From Miscanthus floridulus (taxonomy: Eukaryota; Streptophyta; Magnoliopsida; Poales; Poaceae), in NCBI RefSeq assembly GCF_019320115.1, contig NC_089584.1, positions 73,811,533 through 73,875,532 of the forward strand: a stretch of DNA of 64,000 nucleotides, given 5' to 3'. Positions 30,089 to 42,348 of this stretch are shown in pieces. The position numbers and the translations under genes are program-made. The notes beneath the pieces are model-generated. The model did not search any database. It saw only the letters and a list, made by a program, of their open reading frames with translations, and was not told the DNA's origin. The stretch's first letter is position 1; every line of letters begins with the position of its first letter.

Positions 30089-33000
30089 GGTTCCCGTCAC
30101 CTTCAGTAGAGATGACCAATGGGTGGACATTCCCTACACAAGGCCTTTCCCCCTTGTCCTCGACACAACCGTCCTAAAGGTGTTGTTCAGAAAAGTGCTC
30201 GTCGACGGTGGGAGCGCTCTGAACCTCCTCTTCGCCGGAGCCCTAAAGGAGCTGGGCCTCGGATCAGCGGATCTAACACCCTCTAATTCCTCTTTTTGGG
30301 GTGTGGTACCTAGCTAGGCCTCCAAACCACTCGGAGAGATCATGCTACCAGTACAGTTTAGCACGGCGAGCAACTACCGTGTCGAGCACATTAACTTCTA
30401 CGTCACTGATTTCAACACCGCTTACCACACCATACTTGGTCGGCCAGCTCTAGACAAGTTGATGGCTATACCATACTACGCATACTTGGTGCTGAAGATG
30501 CCTTCGTATGTAGGAGTTCTGGCCCTACGAGCAAACCTCTCCATCACCTACGACTACGAGACAGAGAGTCTCGCTCTCGCTGAAGCTACCGACCTCTCCA
30601 TCCAGATGGCCAGCATGGTTGCTAAAGCCAAAATGTTGCCCGCCGACATGGAGATACTAGAGCTGGAACCTCCCCGTGCTTCCGCCAAGTCCAAGGAAGT
30701 GAAGGAGGTTAGCCTTGGGATCGACGACCCCTCCAAGACCGTGAAGATTGGGGCTCACCTTGACCCCAAATAGGAAAGCATGCTCATCTCATTCTTACGT
30801 GCCAACGCCGATGTGTTTGCTTGGAAACCTATAGACATGCCGGGGGTACCACAGGAGAAGATCGAGCACTCCTTGAATGTCTCGTCGACCGCCAAACCAA
30901 TCAAGTAGAAACTTCACCGATTCATGCCAGACAAGGAGTCTATTAGGGTAGAAATAAAACGGCTCTTAGCTATCGGATTTATAAAAGAGGTGTATCATCC
31001 TGATTGGTTAGCGAACCCTGTTCTCATTCAAAAAAAGAAAAAAGAATGGAGAATGTGTGTTGATTATATTGATCTTAACAAACACTGCCCTAAAGCCCTT
31101 TCAGTTTGCCTCGGATAGACGAGGTTGTTGACTCCACCACTGGCTACGAATTACTCTCTTTCCTTGACTATTACTCTGGCTATCACTAGATCTCTCTCAA
31201 GAAAGAAGATCAGATTAAGACATCGTTCATCACGCCTTTCGACGTGTATTACTATACCACCATGTCCTTCGGACTCAAAAACGCTAGGGCGACTTATCAA
31301 TGGGCCATCCAGATGTGCCTCGATCAATAGATCAGCCGTAACATCGAAGCTTACATTAACAATGTGGTCGTCAAGTCCAAGACCGCCAATAATCTTATCA
31401 CCGACCTCGAAGAAACATTCGCCAACCTAAAATGATACCGATGGAAGCTGAACCCTTCAAAGTACATCTTTGGAGTTCTATCCGGTATACTCCTGGGCTA
31501 CATTGTCAGCGCACGAGGCATAGAACCCAATCCCAACAAGGTCTCCGCCATCACCAAGATGAACTGACCAACATGCGTCAATGATATACAGAAGCTTACT
31601 GGTTGCATGGCTGCATTAAGCCGATTCATATCGCGCCTCAGCCAAAAAGGTTTACCTTTCTTCAAACTCCTTAAGGCCTCTGAGTGCTTTTCCTGGTCGA
31701 AAGAGGCAGACGTAGCTCTCGAGTAGCTTAAGTTGTTCCTTACAAAGCCTCCGATCATGATGGCGCCATGGTCCAACAAGACTCCTGATCTACATCGCCG
31801 CTACCTCTCGTGTCGTCAGCACATCAATTGTGGTCGAACATGAGGAGGCCGGACACGCCTATAAGGTGCAACGTCCGATATACTTCATTAGCGAGGTTCT
31901 TAATGAGCCCAAGACTCGTTATCCTTAGGTCCAGAAGTTGTTTATACGCTGTTCTGATTACATCGTGCAAACTCCACCACTACTTTGAGTATTACAAGAT
32001 CGCCGTGGTCACCGAGTTCCCTCTGGGGGACATCCTCTACAACAAAGAGGCCTCCACTGGGCGATGTACTTCGACGGTGCCCTCAACATCAATGATGCTG
32101 GTGCGGGCATTCTGTTTATCACACTGACCAAGGATAAGCTCCGATACGTCCTCCGGATACACTTCGCGGCCTCCAACAACGCCGCCGAATATGAAGCATA
32201 TCTCCATGGACTCCGTATAGCTGTTGAGCTTGGTGTCAAACGCCTTATGGTATACGGGGACTCCGTGTTGGTCATCAACCAGCTTAACAAAGATTGGTCT
32301 TGTTCCAACGATAAGATGGATGCATATTGCGCCGAAATCAGGAAGCTGGAAGGGAAGTTCTACGGTATTGAGTACCACCACGTGGTACGCGACCAAAAAC
32401 AAATCACCGATTACTTGTCCAAGTTGGGCTCCTCTCGTGCCATGGTTCCACCCAGGGTCTTTGTCTAAGACCCTGGGTGGAACCACGGCATGAGAGGAGC
32501 CCAACTTGGACAAGTAATCGGTGATCTGATTTTGGTTGTGTACCACGTGGTGGTACTCGATATCGTAGAACTTTCCTTCTAGCTCCCTAATTTTGGCACA
32601 ATAAGCATCCATCTTATCATTGGAACAAGACCATCTTTGTTAAGCTGGTTGATGACCAGCACGGAGTCCCCATATACCATAAGGCGTTTGACATCGAGCT
32701 CAATAGCTATACAGAGTCCATGGAGACATGCTTCGTATTTGGCAGCGTTGTTGGAGGCCGTGAAGTGTCTCTGGAGGACTATTGGAGCTTATCCTTGGTT
32801 AGCGTGATCAATAGAATGCCCGCACCAGCACCGTTGATGTTGAGGGCACCATCGAAGTACATTGCCTAGTGCTTAGGGCAGGCAGCGGCGATGAGCTCTT
32901 GGATCTCGGTCCACTCAGCGATGAAATCAGTGATCGCCTGAGACTTGATCATAGGCCTGCTTCTGAATTCGATGGAATAAGTGCCAAGCTCGATAGACCA

Positions 33001-35020
33001 CTTGATGATATGGCCATTGGCCTCTTTGTTGCGGAGGATGTCCCCCAGAGGGAATTCGGTGACCACGATGATCTTGTAATACTCAAAGTAGTGGTAGAGT
33101 TTCCGTGATGTAACAACTTCTAGACCTGAGGATAATGAGTCTTGAGCTCATTAAGAACCTCGCTGATGAAGTATACCAGATGTTGCACCTTATAGGCATG
33201 TCCGGCGTCCTCACGTTCGACCACAATTGCTGTGCTGACGACATGAGAGGTAGCGGTGATGTAGATCAAGAGAGTCTCATCGGACCATGGCACCGTCATG
33301 ATCAGAGGCTTTATAAGGAACAACTTAAGCTGCTCGAGAGCTGCGTCTGCCTCTTTCGGCTAGGAAAAGCGTTTGGAGGCCTTGAGCAGTTTGAAGAAAG
33401 GTAAACCTTTTTCGCCAAGGCGCGATATGAATCGGCTTAATGCAGCCATGCAACCAGTAAGCTTCTGTATATCCTTGTTGCATGTTGGTTGTTTCATCTT
33501 GGTGATGGTGGAGACCTTGTTGGGATTGGGTTCTATGCCTCATGCACTGACAATGTACCCAGGAGTATACTGGATAGAACTCCAAAGATGCACTTTGAAG
33601 GGTTCAGCTTCCATCGGTATTGTTTTAGGTTGGCGAATGTTTCTTCGAGGTCAGTGATAAGATTAATGGCGGTCTTGGACTTGACGACCACATCGTCGAT
33701 GTAAGCTTTGACGTTGCGGCCGATCTGTTGATCGAGGCACATCTAGATGGCCCATTGATAAGTCGCCCTAGTGTTTTTGAGCCCGAAGGACATGGTGGTA
33801 TAGCAATATGTGCCGAAAGGCGTGATGAATGATGTCTTAATCTAATCTTCTTTCTTGAGAGAGATCTAGTGATAGCCGGAGTAATAGTCAAGGAAAGAGT
33901 AATTCGCAGCCAGTGGTGGAGTCAACAACCTCATCTATCTGAGGCAAACCGAAGGGGTCTTTAGGGCAGTGTTTGTTAAGATCAGTATAATCAACACACA
34001 TTCTCCATTCTTTATTCTTTATTCGAACGAGAATAGGGTTCGCTAACCAATCAGGATGATACACCTCTTTTATAAATCTGGCAGCTAAGAGCCATTTTAT
34101 TTCTACCCTAATAGCCTCCTTCTTGTGTGGCGCGAATCAGCGATGTTTTTGCTTGATCGGTTTGGTGGTCGGCAAGACATTCAAGGAGTGCTCGATCTTC
34201 TCCCGCGGTACCCCCGGCATGCCTGTAGGTTTCCAAGCAAACACATCGGCGTTGGCACGTAAGAAGGAGACGAGCGTGCTTTCCTATTTGGGGTCAAGGT
34301 GAGCTCCAATCTTCATGGTCTTGGAGGGGTCATCAAGCCCGAGGCTGACCTCCTTAACTTCCTTGGACTTGGCGGAAGCATGGGGAGGTTCCAGCTCTAG
34401 TATCTCTGTGTCGGCGGGCAGTGTTTTGGCTTCGGCGACCATGCTGGCCATCTGGATGGAGAGGTCAGTAGCTTTGGCGAGAGCGAGACTCTCTGTCTCA
34501 TAGTCGTAGGTGATGGAGAGGTTAGCCCGCTGGGCCAGAACTCCTATAGGTGAAGGCATCTTCAGCACCAAGTACGCATAGTGTGGTATAGCCATGAACT
34601 TGGCCAGAGCTGGCCGACCAAGTATGGCATGGTAAGTGGTGTTGAAATCGGTGATGTAGAAGTTAATGTGCTCGACATGGTAGTTGCTCGCCATGCCAAA
34701 CTGTACTGGTAGCGTGATCTCTCCGAGCGGTTTGGAGGCCCTGCTAGGTACCACACCCCAAAAAGAGGAATCAGAGGGCGTTAGATCTGTTGATCCGAGG
34801 CCCAGCTCCTTTAGGGCTTCATCGAAGAGGAGGTTCAGAGCGCTCCCACCGTCGATGAGCACTTTTCTGAACAACACCTTTTGGACGGTTGTGTCAAGGA
34901 CAAGGGGGAAATGCCCTGTGTAGGGAATGTCCGCCCACTGGTCATCTCTGCTGAAGGTGATGGGAACCTTAGACCATGGGCGATTGCTGGGGTTGGAGAC
35001 AGCGTCCTCCACGGTGATGT
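30073..35020. repeat. long head-to-head inverted repeat of gypsy pol
   Basis: Left arm 30073-32459 and right arm 32469-35020 are reverse complements carrying protease, reverse transcriptase and RNase H segments of the same gypsy family. The centre is GGTTCCACCCAGGGTC (32444-32459), a 9-base spacer, then its exact inverse (32469-32484). Over the innermost 180 bases I count about 17 substitutions, roughly 90 percent identity. The arms differ in length by indels; for example the left arm lacks about 140 bases near 32055. Confidence 0.9.
30095..32464 (+). pseudogene. pol: Tat-type protease-RT-RNase H, left arm
   Basis: Protease-like DGGSALNLLF at about 30205-30235 and ILGRPALDK. Reverse transcriptase with DWLANPVLIQKKKKEWRMC, VDYIDLNKHCPK (about 31060-31090), and the catalytic site reading YINNVVVKSK (31352-31381) instead of YIDD. 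RNase H with YFDGALN, AEYEAYLHGL and GDSVLVINQL (about 32060-32290). Several stops and frameshifts. Integrase is absent because the sequence ends at the palindrome centre. Confidence 0.8.
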
Positions 35021-35475
35021 TGAGCACCCGTCATGCGGCGAGCTTCCATTCCCTTCTGCTTTTGGTGGACGGAAGGCCCCCGAAGATGGTGGCGACCACC
35101 TTGTCATGGTCCTAGAAGGCATTGCCATTGCCCCCAGGTGGTCGGTGACCTCCGGCTCTGTCATTGGCGTCGTCGTCTAGCTTTTTGTTCTAGAATTCCT
35201 TAGCCAACCCGATGTAGTCCTTCATTTTGTGCCTGGCGTTCTTGTGGAGTGGGCACGGGCCGTCGAGGATCTTCCTGTACTGCTCATCATAGTTGCGCTT
35301 GGCGCGAGGTTCATTGACAGCAGCGATGATGTGGTCTGGCCGGCGGCGGTGATGTTGGCCAGACTTGGGCCCTTCTTGCCGATCTTGACTGCTGTTATAA
35401 GGATAACTACGGTCGTCAAAACGGCGGTTGCTGTGGCATCGGTCGGTGGAGCGGTACTCGCCAGATTTTGCAGTA
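32469..35475 (-). pseudogene. pol: Tat-type gag end-protease-RT-RNase H, right arm
   Basis: Minus-strand copy of the left arm, extended outward by about 450 bases of gag C-terminus (LDGPCPLHKNARHKMK at about 35265-35220) that the left arm has lost. A 247-residue open stretch (35027-34284) holds the protease region with LIDGGSALNLLF and ILGRPALAKF. The reverse transcriptase keeps its catalytic YIDDVVVKSK (about 33705-33675). Stops elsewhere are few but present. It ends at about 35475 with no LTR. Confidence 0.8.
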
Positions 35476-35499
35476 AAGTGGATGAACTTTTTATTTGTT

Positions 35500-36000
35500 A
35501 TTTCCCTATATTTCTAGTCAAATATTTTAGTTCTTAGCATGACAAATAATGGAAAAGCTTTTGACTATGCTAGTGGTTTTCAAGGAATGGTGCATTTACA
35601 TGTCATTATTGTTTCCCAAAAGTTATAGTCCCTAAAGCCACAAAGTATGACAAACTTCTCACTGTGTGTCAGCGATTCTAGTTCTTAGCATCACAAATTA
35701 AGTAAAACTTTTGATTATTCTAGCGGTTTTTGAAGGAAAGTGCATTTACTTGTCATTATTTTTTTCTTCAATTTCAATTGTCGTTTTAGTTCATAAAGCC
35801 ACAAAAATACTAACTTCTTTTTGTGCCAGCGGTATTAGTTCTTAGTTAATGATTTTAGGAGAAAAGTTAGTGATTCTAGTTGAAAAATAATTTACTTCTC
35901 ATTATCAACTGACATGTCAATTTTTAGCATCACAAATTATGCACAACTTCTTACTAGGCCAGTAGATTTATAGGAAAAGTGAATTTACTTCTCACCTTTG
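35500..36000. repeat. degenerate tandem repeat, about 150-base period
   Basis: AGTTCTTAGCATNACAAA recurs at 35530 and 35680, with a weaker copy at 35837. TGCATTTACNTGTCATTATT recurs at 35591, 35741 and 35889, then a shorter-spaced copy at 35981. A sub-motif CACAAANTATG-(15 bases)-CCAGCG appears roughly twice per unit. No coding potential. It could be a diverged satellite. I cannot match it to a known centromeric repeat from memory. Confidence 0.6.
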
Positions 36001-36543
36001 TTTCCCTATAAATATAACCATCTCTTTCACTTACAAACCTGTGCAGCAACACAAAGTACATCATAAGTTATTGGTTTAACAATGAAAAGGCAACATGCCA
36101 GCGATGGGATGGGAAAGTAGGAGCCGACGCAGCACAGTGGTAGGAGGAGAAGATGAATTATCTGTACTGAGTATGATATCTTGTCCCAAAATATACATGC
36201 ATTGTAGCTATGGTAAGTAATTAGCCATGCAATCATAGCATTAAGGTAATTGACCTCTTGTTAGTCAATTAGAGCAATCACCATTAATATGAGAATAATT
36301 GCTTGCCAAAAATATCGTGTAGCAAAATAAAGTCGCGCAACCACAAGGTCGAAGCGAGAAATCGCTGAACCATTCACATGCATGTCACACGGCCACGCAC
36401 ATCGCTCGGCCCGACGAGGCGAGTGAGCACACACGTGTGTTTCTTCTTTTCCTCTCCCCAATAGCTTCAACTAGTTTGAGACAATACTTAACTATTTAAG
36501 TTGACCTCACTCCTGTAGCAGCAATATGGGACTAAAGTCTCCC
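36001..36543. other. unassigned flank of the large gypsy element
   Basis: Low-copy-looking sequence without recognisable genes. Bases 36539-36543 (CTCCC) pair with CTACC at 54180-54184 as the probable target duplication of the element that starts at 36544. Confidence 0.4.
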
Positions 36544-38309
36544 TATCGGCGCAAAAATGTGGGAATCGCACCGAGGGACACATAGCAAGTCAGAACGATC
36601 TGGAGATCTGCTTGGCTTCAATCATAGGACTAGTCGATCCTGTGAAATCCCAAAGGCGTGCCAGTCAATTTGACCTGCAATTGACAAGGAGAGAAAGTTT
36701 ATCAGTAATTTAGAATGGAACATGCTGGTTTTGCCTAGACTGTTCCAAGTGTACCGCTTTGGGAGCAGCCAAACGCGAAAATCGACTAAATAGCCAATAC
36801 GAGAAGAAATCGACTGTTAAGGACTATGATGCTCATGGGTCATGATTAATAACAAGCACAATGCACCTACTTTTTAATGATTCTTTCCCTTGAGCTATCA
36901 ATATGTACACGTCAAAGATACATCATTGGCTAGATCAAATTTAATCAATACATGGTGCAAAGCCAATGAATTTGGTAAAAGAGATATACCACGCAGACAA
37001 TCGACCGATTAATATAAAAAGATCTATGAACTGTCTAGATCTAATTTATAACCACCAACAGTGATGTTCGACCGGATCGATGCAGCTATGATGATGACAA
37101 TAATCTAAAACTAGAAAATCCATAAAAACCGACTATATGTCAATAGGTTCATGAAAGCCTGCCATATCTGTGAAAGCATGGGCAAAATGGCTAAAATAGC
37201 CGATGCATGCATAGCAAACAAACAGACTACATACCTCAATCATGAACAAAACCACTAATCGATAATCTCTAATCTAAAGTCTTACCAGTGAGGTTCGATC
37301 GGATCGATGCAGCTATGGTAGTGTCATTAGATTAGATCTCATTAACTAGTGAATTTATCCAAGATCGAAATATGTCTTTGAATGTGTACTATGCTTGATT
37401 GGAATAGAGATAAAAACAACTGATCTAGCAGAATTAGCCATCAATCATGAGATGCATAGTGTGACCAAACTAGAAGATGACCAATTTTGATGATATGATG
37501 CTGCTCTATCTCTATTTCAATCAGATGATTTGTTATGATTAATAGAACATTAATCATAACAAGATCAATAACTGGTGAATCAACTAAAAGCAGCAAGGAA
37601 AAATCTTACTAATCTTAGCTGGATTCGATAACTGGTGATATTGTAATTAAATAACAAGTTATCTAATATAAGATCGATAACTTTGATCTATATTATGATT
37701 CATAAGAGATCAATCGGCTGATGCAGCCTTACAAATAATAATACAGATCGATAACTAACTTATACTAGAGCTCATAAGAGGTCGGTCCAGACCAATGTAG
37801 CCTTACAAATAGAAGTATAAGCCATAACTATACTTACAGACAAGCTAAGGTCGACCGATCGATGCAGCCCTGCTTGTTGAAGAACTCGCCGAGATCTAGT
37901 ACTCGTACTCCTAAGGGTTGGCGTGAAGCCAAGAAAAATAATTGGTATTGATTGATTAGGTTGTCTCTTACAATAGTCGGGCCCAATATTTATACCCTAG
38001 AACTTAAACATGAATTCCTACTCAAATACGACTTATTACAATCTTTGAAATAAAAGAAAACATTCCTAACTTAAGATAACTTGGACCCTAATCCTTTCCC
38101 TTTTGTAGAGTCCGACATGTTTCCCCCAACAGCCATCCAGTACGTAGTCCGTTGATGTTGTCTGCTGATGTGCATCTACTAAAATAGTCGATTCCAACAC
38201 TTACATCAAAACCAGCTGACATCGATTCACATCTGATCGATCCCTTGATGATACAATCTTAGAAGCTTCAAGTTCCCAGTGTTCTTCTTTCCAAATTTTG
38301 GTGTAAACA
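36544..38309 (-). repeat. 3' LTR of the Tat-type element
   Basis: 1766 bases, matching 50927-52500 plus 54004-54179. Its first two bases on the plus strand are TA where the partner has TG. It contains AT-rich sequence with several GATCGATGCAGC repeats (for example about 37077, 37301, 37860). Confidence 0.85.
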
Positions 38310-38433
38310 CATGCCCTCCAATTTTGGGACAAAAATAATTTTATTCCAAAATTTCTATTGACCTGCTCACCAGTGTTGCAACCGTCTATTCTCAAATATA
38401 CGCGTGACTCCTAATATTCTTGGTCCAAATTTT

Positions 38434-38440
38434 TATATAA
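38434..38440 (+). promoter_or_regulatory. TATA box of antisense unit 1
   Basis: TATATAA followed by a C/A-rich, CT-rich leader without ATG until 38630. Placed about 190 bases before the first codon. Confidence 0.5.
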
Positions 38441-38629
38441 TACCCCAACATTATCATTTCCAACTCACTCGGATGATTTACTTTCCCCTCCTTCTTCAAG
38501 CAAGCCTCAACAACCAAAGCAGCCACCACCAGAGCTCCAACCCTAGCAATTCTTCTCTAATCTGCTCGAGCTGCTTGTCAAGTCATTCCTCTGCAACCCT
38601 TTCTCAGATTCAGATCTATTCCAACTAAA

Positions 38630-41600
38630 ATGGTGACCAGCGACTACATCCCTAAGGTATGTCTCCAAATTTCCGCCCCTCAACTATCAGTCGTTGCTCT
38701 ATTTTTTTCCTTTTCCTTAAGTTCATCTCATCTGGCTTTCTAGGGAATGAAAAATGAAATTTTGATCCCTTCGTCTATTGTTCCCAATGCTTCTTACCTT
38801 GGACCCAAGGGAGATACCAATCCTTCAAACTTTATCAACCAAGAAACCAATCAAATTCCTTTCAGGCAGTCCTTGGTAGATCTATCTCCTTGGAACACCA
38901 AAAATCCTTTTAGGAATTGGCCCAAAATGCCTAAGGGATGGAGAGACTGGTTCCATAGAGTGTTAGACAAAAAGGGTGGAGACTAGGAAGTTTATGATTT
39001 GAGCCAATGCCTAGCACTTTCACTATCCGGAATAGAGAGAAATGATTCACTCCTAATCGCCGCTTATTACTTCTGGTCCAACACTTTGAATGCCTTCATT
39101 TTTGTCACAACCCAATGACTATTATCTTGGCCGATGTTTATATATTGACTAGCCTTAGAATAATAGGACTAATGCAGCCGTACGAACTCTTAGGTGCTGG
39201 GTCAAAGAAACTAGCCAAAATATCAGACTACATAGGATGGGCAAGCTATATTCAAAACCACATTGGGAATGAATCGACTGTTAGCGAAAGATAACACGTG
39301 GCTTTTCTAAACATGTGGTTAGAAAGATTCATCTTCTGTGGGTCATCTTGTGGTCTGACTTACAATCATAAACTCTTGGCAGAGCAGCTAGCAGTAGGCA
39401 TTGAGATTCCTCTTGGAAAGTATCTGTTCGGATCAGCTTACCACTTGATGCACCAGGTGGCCTCTCAGCTACTGAAGAATGAAGCAGTGCACACCATCAA
39501 TGGCCCTTGTTGGCTAATACAAATGTGGTTAAATTTGTATATGCACAATATTGTGAAGCCAAATCTCCCGAATTTGAGTTTCCCCTCCTCCAACTTTGAT
39601 GAGGAGTATAAAGGCGAAGAAAGAAGAATCCATCAGTGTATGAACTATGGTGAAGCTGTATCAGCCATAACAATTGTTGTTCAATGTAGGCCACCTCTTC
39701 AAGAAGTTTTATAGAGGGTTTGATGCAGATATTCTAACCTGGCTACCCTATGATGAAGATGAGAACAATGAGTTGGTCTTTCCATTCAAATTTCAATTTG
39801 AATCAGACTACTTAGATGAAACAGCAGCTGCAATCTTCAATTCTTTATCAAACCCTGCGTTCTTCCAAATGAATTTCGTCAAGGCCGATGGCAAAATGTC
39901 TACAGGTTCTTTTCTTCTAGGCAACCTTCTGACCTATGAATTTTACAACCCTTCTTTCGTAGCTTCGTCAGTTTGGTCTTGGTCAACTCCCCCCCGGCTA
40001 TTTTTCAATGATATACTGAAAACCAAGAGAAGGCATCAGTGAGGCAATGGAAGCTTCTAGAGTTTTCCAGTTAGGATCAAATCTTCCATTCCCTCTATCT
40101 ACATGAATGGACCAAAGCCTCCTTCACTTTTTCCTTTATATGATTCCTGGTGGCAAGAATGGCACTCCCACCTCTTCTGCATGGCCAGTTCATCCTAACT
40201 GCATAGCTCTAGATGAAGATTTTGCTTCCGATAGTGAGGTAACCAGCTAACTTCTTTTCCTCCATAAAGATCATCTACTAAAGTCCCTCCGACAACTTAT
40301 CTAATAGAACTCCCTTGCAGGATGCTAAATTCAATCCCCGATTATGGACAGAAAAGGGCATGCCATACAGTATTATCTGCCATGTCCGATCTCAAGACTA
40401 GGGTCAACTATGCCTACACTGAAAAAGCTGATGAAAACCCAAGCTGCCTCTACAGTTATAACATATCAATCTTCAAAACGTAAGGCAGCCCAAGGGACAA
40501 CCCAGAAAAACATTACTGGGAAAAGGCTTCGCAGAATGAGACCATCAACTGCTCAGGTAAAACAATTCATCTCCTTCCTAAAATGATATTCAATTTCTAA
40601 TTCTGATTCTTTCCTTGCAGTTATCAACCATTGCATCCCAATCTGCTCTGGGTGCTGAACTTTTGTCTCAGGTGTTTAAATCAACACCAACCCAACCTTC
40701 ATAGGCCGATCCTCAAAAGGAATCGATTTTGCACTGAAACAACCGATTCTTCTAGGATAGCAGAAGATGAGAACACCCCGAACTTTACTTCCTGATGTTG
40801 CCAAGGTATCTCCTCAAAACTCATAATTTTTATTCAATTTTCACCTTTTCTTTGACCATTTATCATGTCAGATACTCCCTAAGGAAACATTTACGCAAGA
40901 GCAGGAGTCCTGACAGTCTACCCATCGAAATAATCCTGTTGATGTTGTCACCCAGACCATCGAGTCCTTAGTCTAGCAAACAATTGATGGTAAGAAAGTC
41001 ATATATCTATTTTATCCTTCTGTATGAACCAAAAAATCTTCTTTGATGTTTGTAGATACCAATATTGAAAGTTCAAAGCCGATTCAACTAGATACCATTG
41101 GTGCATCATCAGTTGTTCCTTCTCAGAAAGAAGCTACCCCAGAAAAGGTACTGTATCTCCTCATTCTTCTCATTTTCAAACAATTTGTTACTTCTTAACA
41201 AAACTTTTCTTTCCCACCTACAGGTACTTAACTCACCAGTCCTGAGCTATTCTTTCAATTTTGAAGAGTATATAGATGAAGATGAAATTAGTTCATCAGC
41301 CATCACTTCTAAAGAAGCTTTATCAGAAGAGACTAGAAATTGGCTAAGGGGCATATTGCCAATGCTTGAGAAGGATATAGATGATTTGGTCCAAGATGCA
41401 GATCCAATGCGAAGAATCTTCTTAGCCATTAAGGATAATTTATCCCCAGATCTCATCGAAGTCTTGACACCTTTATCCATCATTGAAGATCAAGCCCTAA
41501 AGGTGAAAAAGGCTCAGAGGAATCCATCTAACCCTGAAACTTTGATGGCTAAGAAGTATTCCAATAAACAAGAAGTCAAAGAATTAGCGCAACTAATTGA

Positions 41601-41913
41601 CAATCTGAAGAATTCCTCTTCTAGAATTGAACTAGAGTTGAATCAGCTAAGAGCTAGGCGTGCTGAGCTTGAGAAAGTACTAGAAAGTGTGAAGGCCACC
41701 ATCGATTGCCATGAGTCCAACTTGGTTTAGATTCCCAATGCCATCAAGTAGAAGAAACAAGAGATGCTGACCAAGGTCAAGGAAGGCAAGGCCATTCGCA
41801 GCAGCCTTGAGAATATTCCTAGATCAACCAAAGAAGACAAGCAACAAATCGTAGAAGTCGATGCTATCTGGCTAAAAGCATTGAAAGCAATCCAGGATGT
41901 TCTCAACTTGTAA
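38630..41913 (+). pseudogene. antisense unit 1: plant mobile domain protein
   Basis: Read on the plus strand, opposite to gag-pol. Exon 1 is 38630-38656 (MVTSDYIPK), with a GT-AG intron to 38743. The next exon contains WPKMPKGWRDWFHRVLDKK. The core matches the plant mobile domain (PMD, formerly aminotransferase-like): LLIAAYYFWSNT, VAFLNMWLERFIFCGSSCG, PLGKYLFGSAYHLM, WLIQMWLNLY, then FYRGFDADILTWLPYDED and TYEFYNP to about 40040. Further short exons with GTAAG/CAG borders lead to a C-terminal part (41247-41730) that is acidic then coiled coil. Stop at 41911-41913. Internal stops (TAG at 38984) and a frameshift near 39100 break it. Confidence 0.75.
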
Positions 41914-42215
41914 TATGCATACCAACATTTGTAACATGTATTTTGTGTGGAACCAATGCTAACCATATTTTCTATTGATCTATTGTATCTCTTATCTCGG
42001 CTAACGAGTCAATTTGAAAATAGCCAATTCCAGACTCCTGACTTTAACAAAATTAAATCTAAAAACATGGCTTCCACTAAGAAAACTCCCAAATCTTCCA
42101 TCCTTAGTTATCAATGTCGCATTCTCTTCAACATTAGTGAGGCGGCGCTTCGCCTCCTATTAATTGTAGTTACTCTTCACACGTTCCGAGATATCTACCA
42201 TCCCGTCTCCATGGC

Positions 42216-42223
42216 TATAAATA
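42216..42223 (+). promoter_or_regulatory. TATA box of antisense unit 2
   Basis: TATAAATA in GGCTATAAATACCAGCTG, about 125 bases before the ATG at 42349. A strong match in sequence and position. Confidence 0.65.
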
Positions 42224-42348
42224 CCAGCTGAGGGCTTTGGCCTCAAATGCATCCACACTTGCAACTGGTTCTGTTCTCCACGCTTCTCCGCCTTCACAAA
42301 TCATGTAGCGGTTTTCTTCCTCCTCTTCATAGATCTAGACCAGCACTC

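Larger units (their letters stand above)
9462..32464 (+). mobile_element. Tat-type Ty3/gypsy element, interrupted and 3'-incomplete
   Basis: It begins with a 473-base LTR (9462-9934) and a TTGGCGCGCC primer site, then a leader and the gag start up to 10324. It resumes after the nested Sirevirus at 28464 with gag, then protease, reverse transcriptase and RNase H remnants to 32464. There the sequence turns back on itself as an inverted copy. No integrase and no 3' LTR are found. Bases 10320-10324 (CCGTC) and 28459-28463 (CCGTC) are the duplicated target of the nested element. Many stops, mostly TAG, show it is old. Confidence 0.7.
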
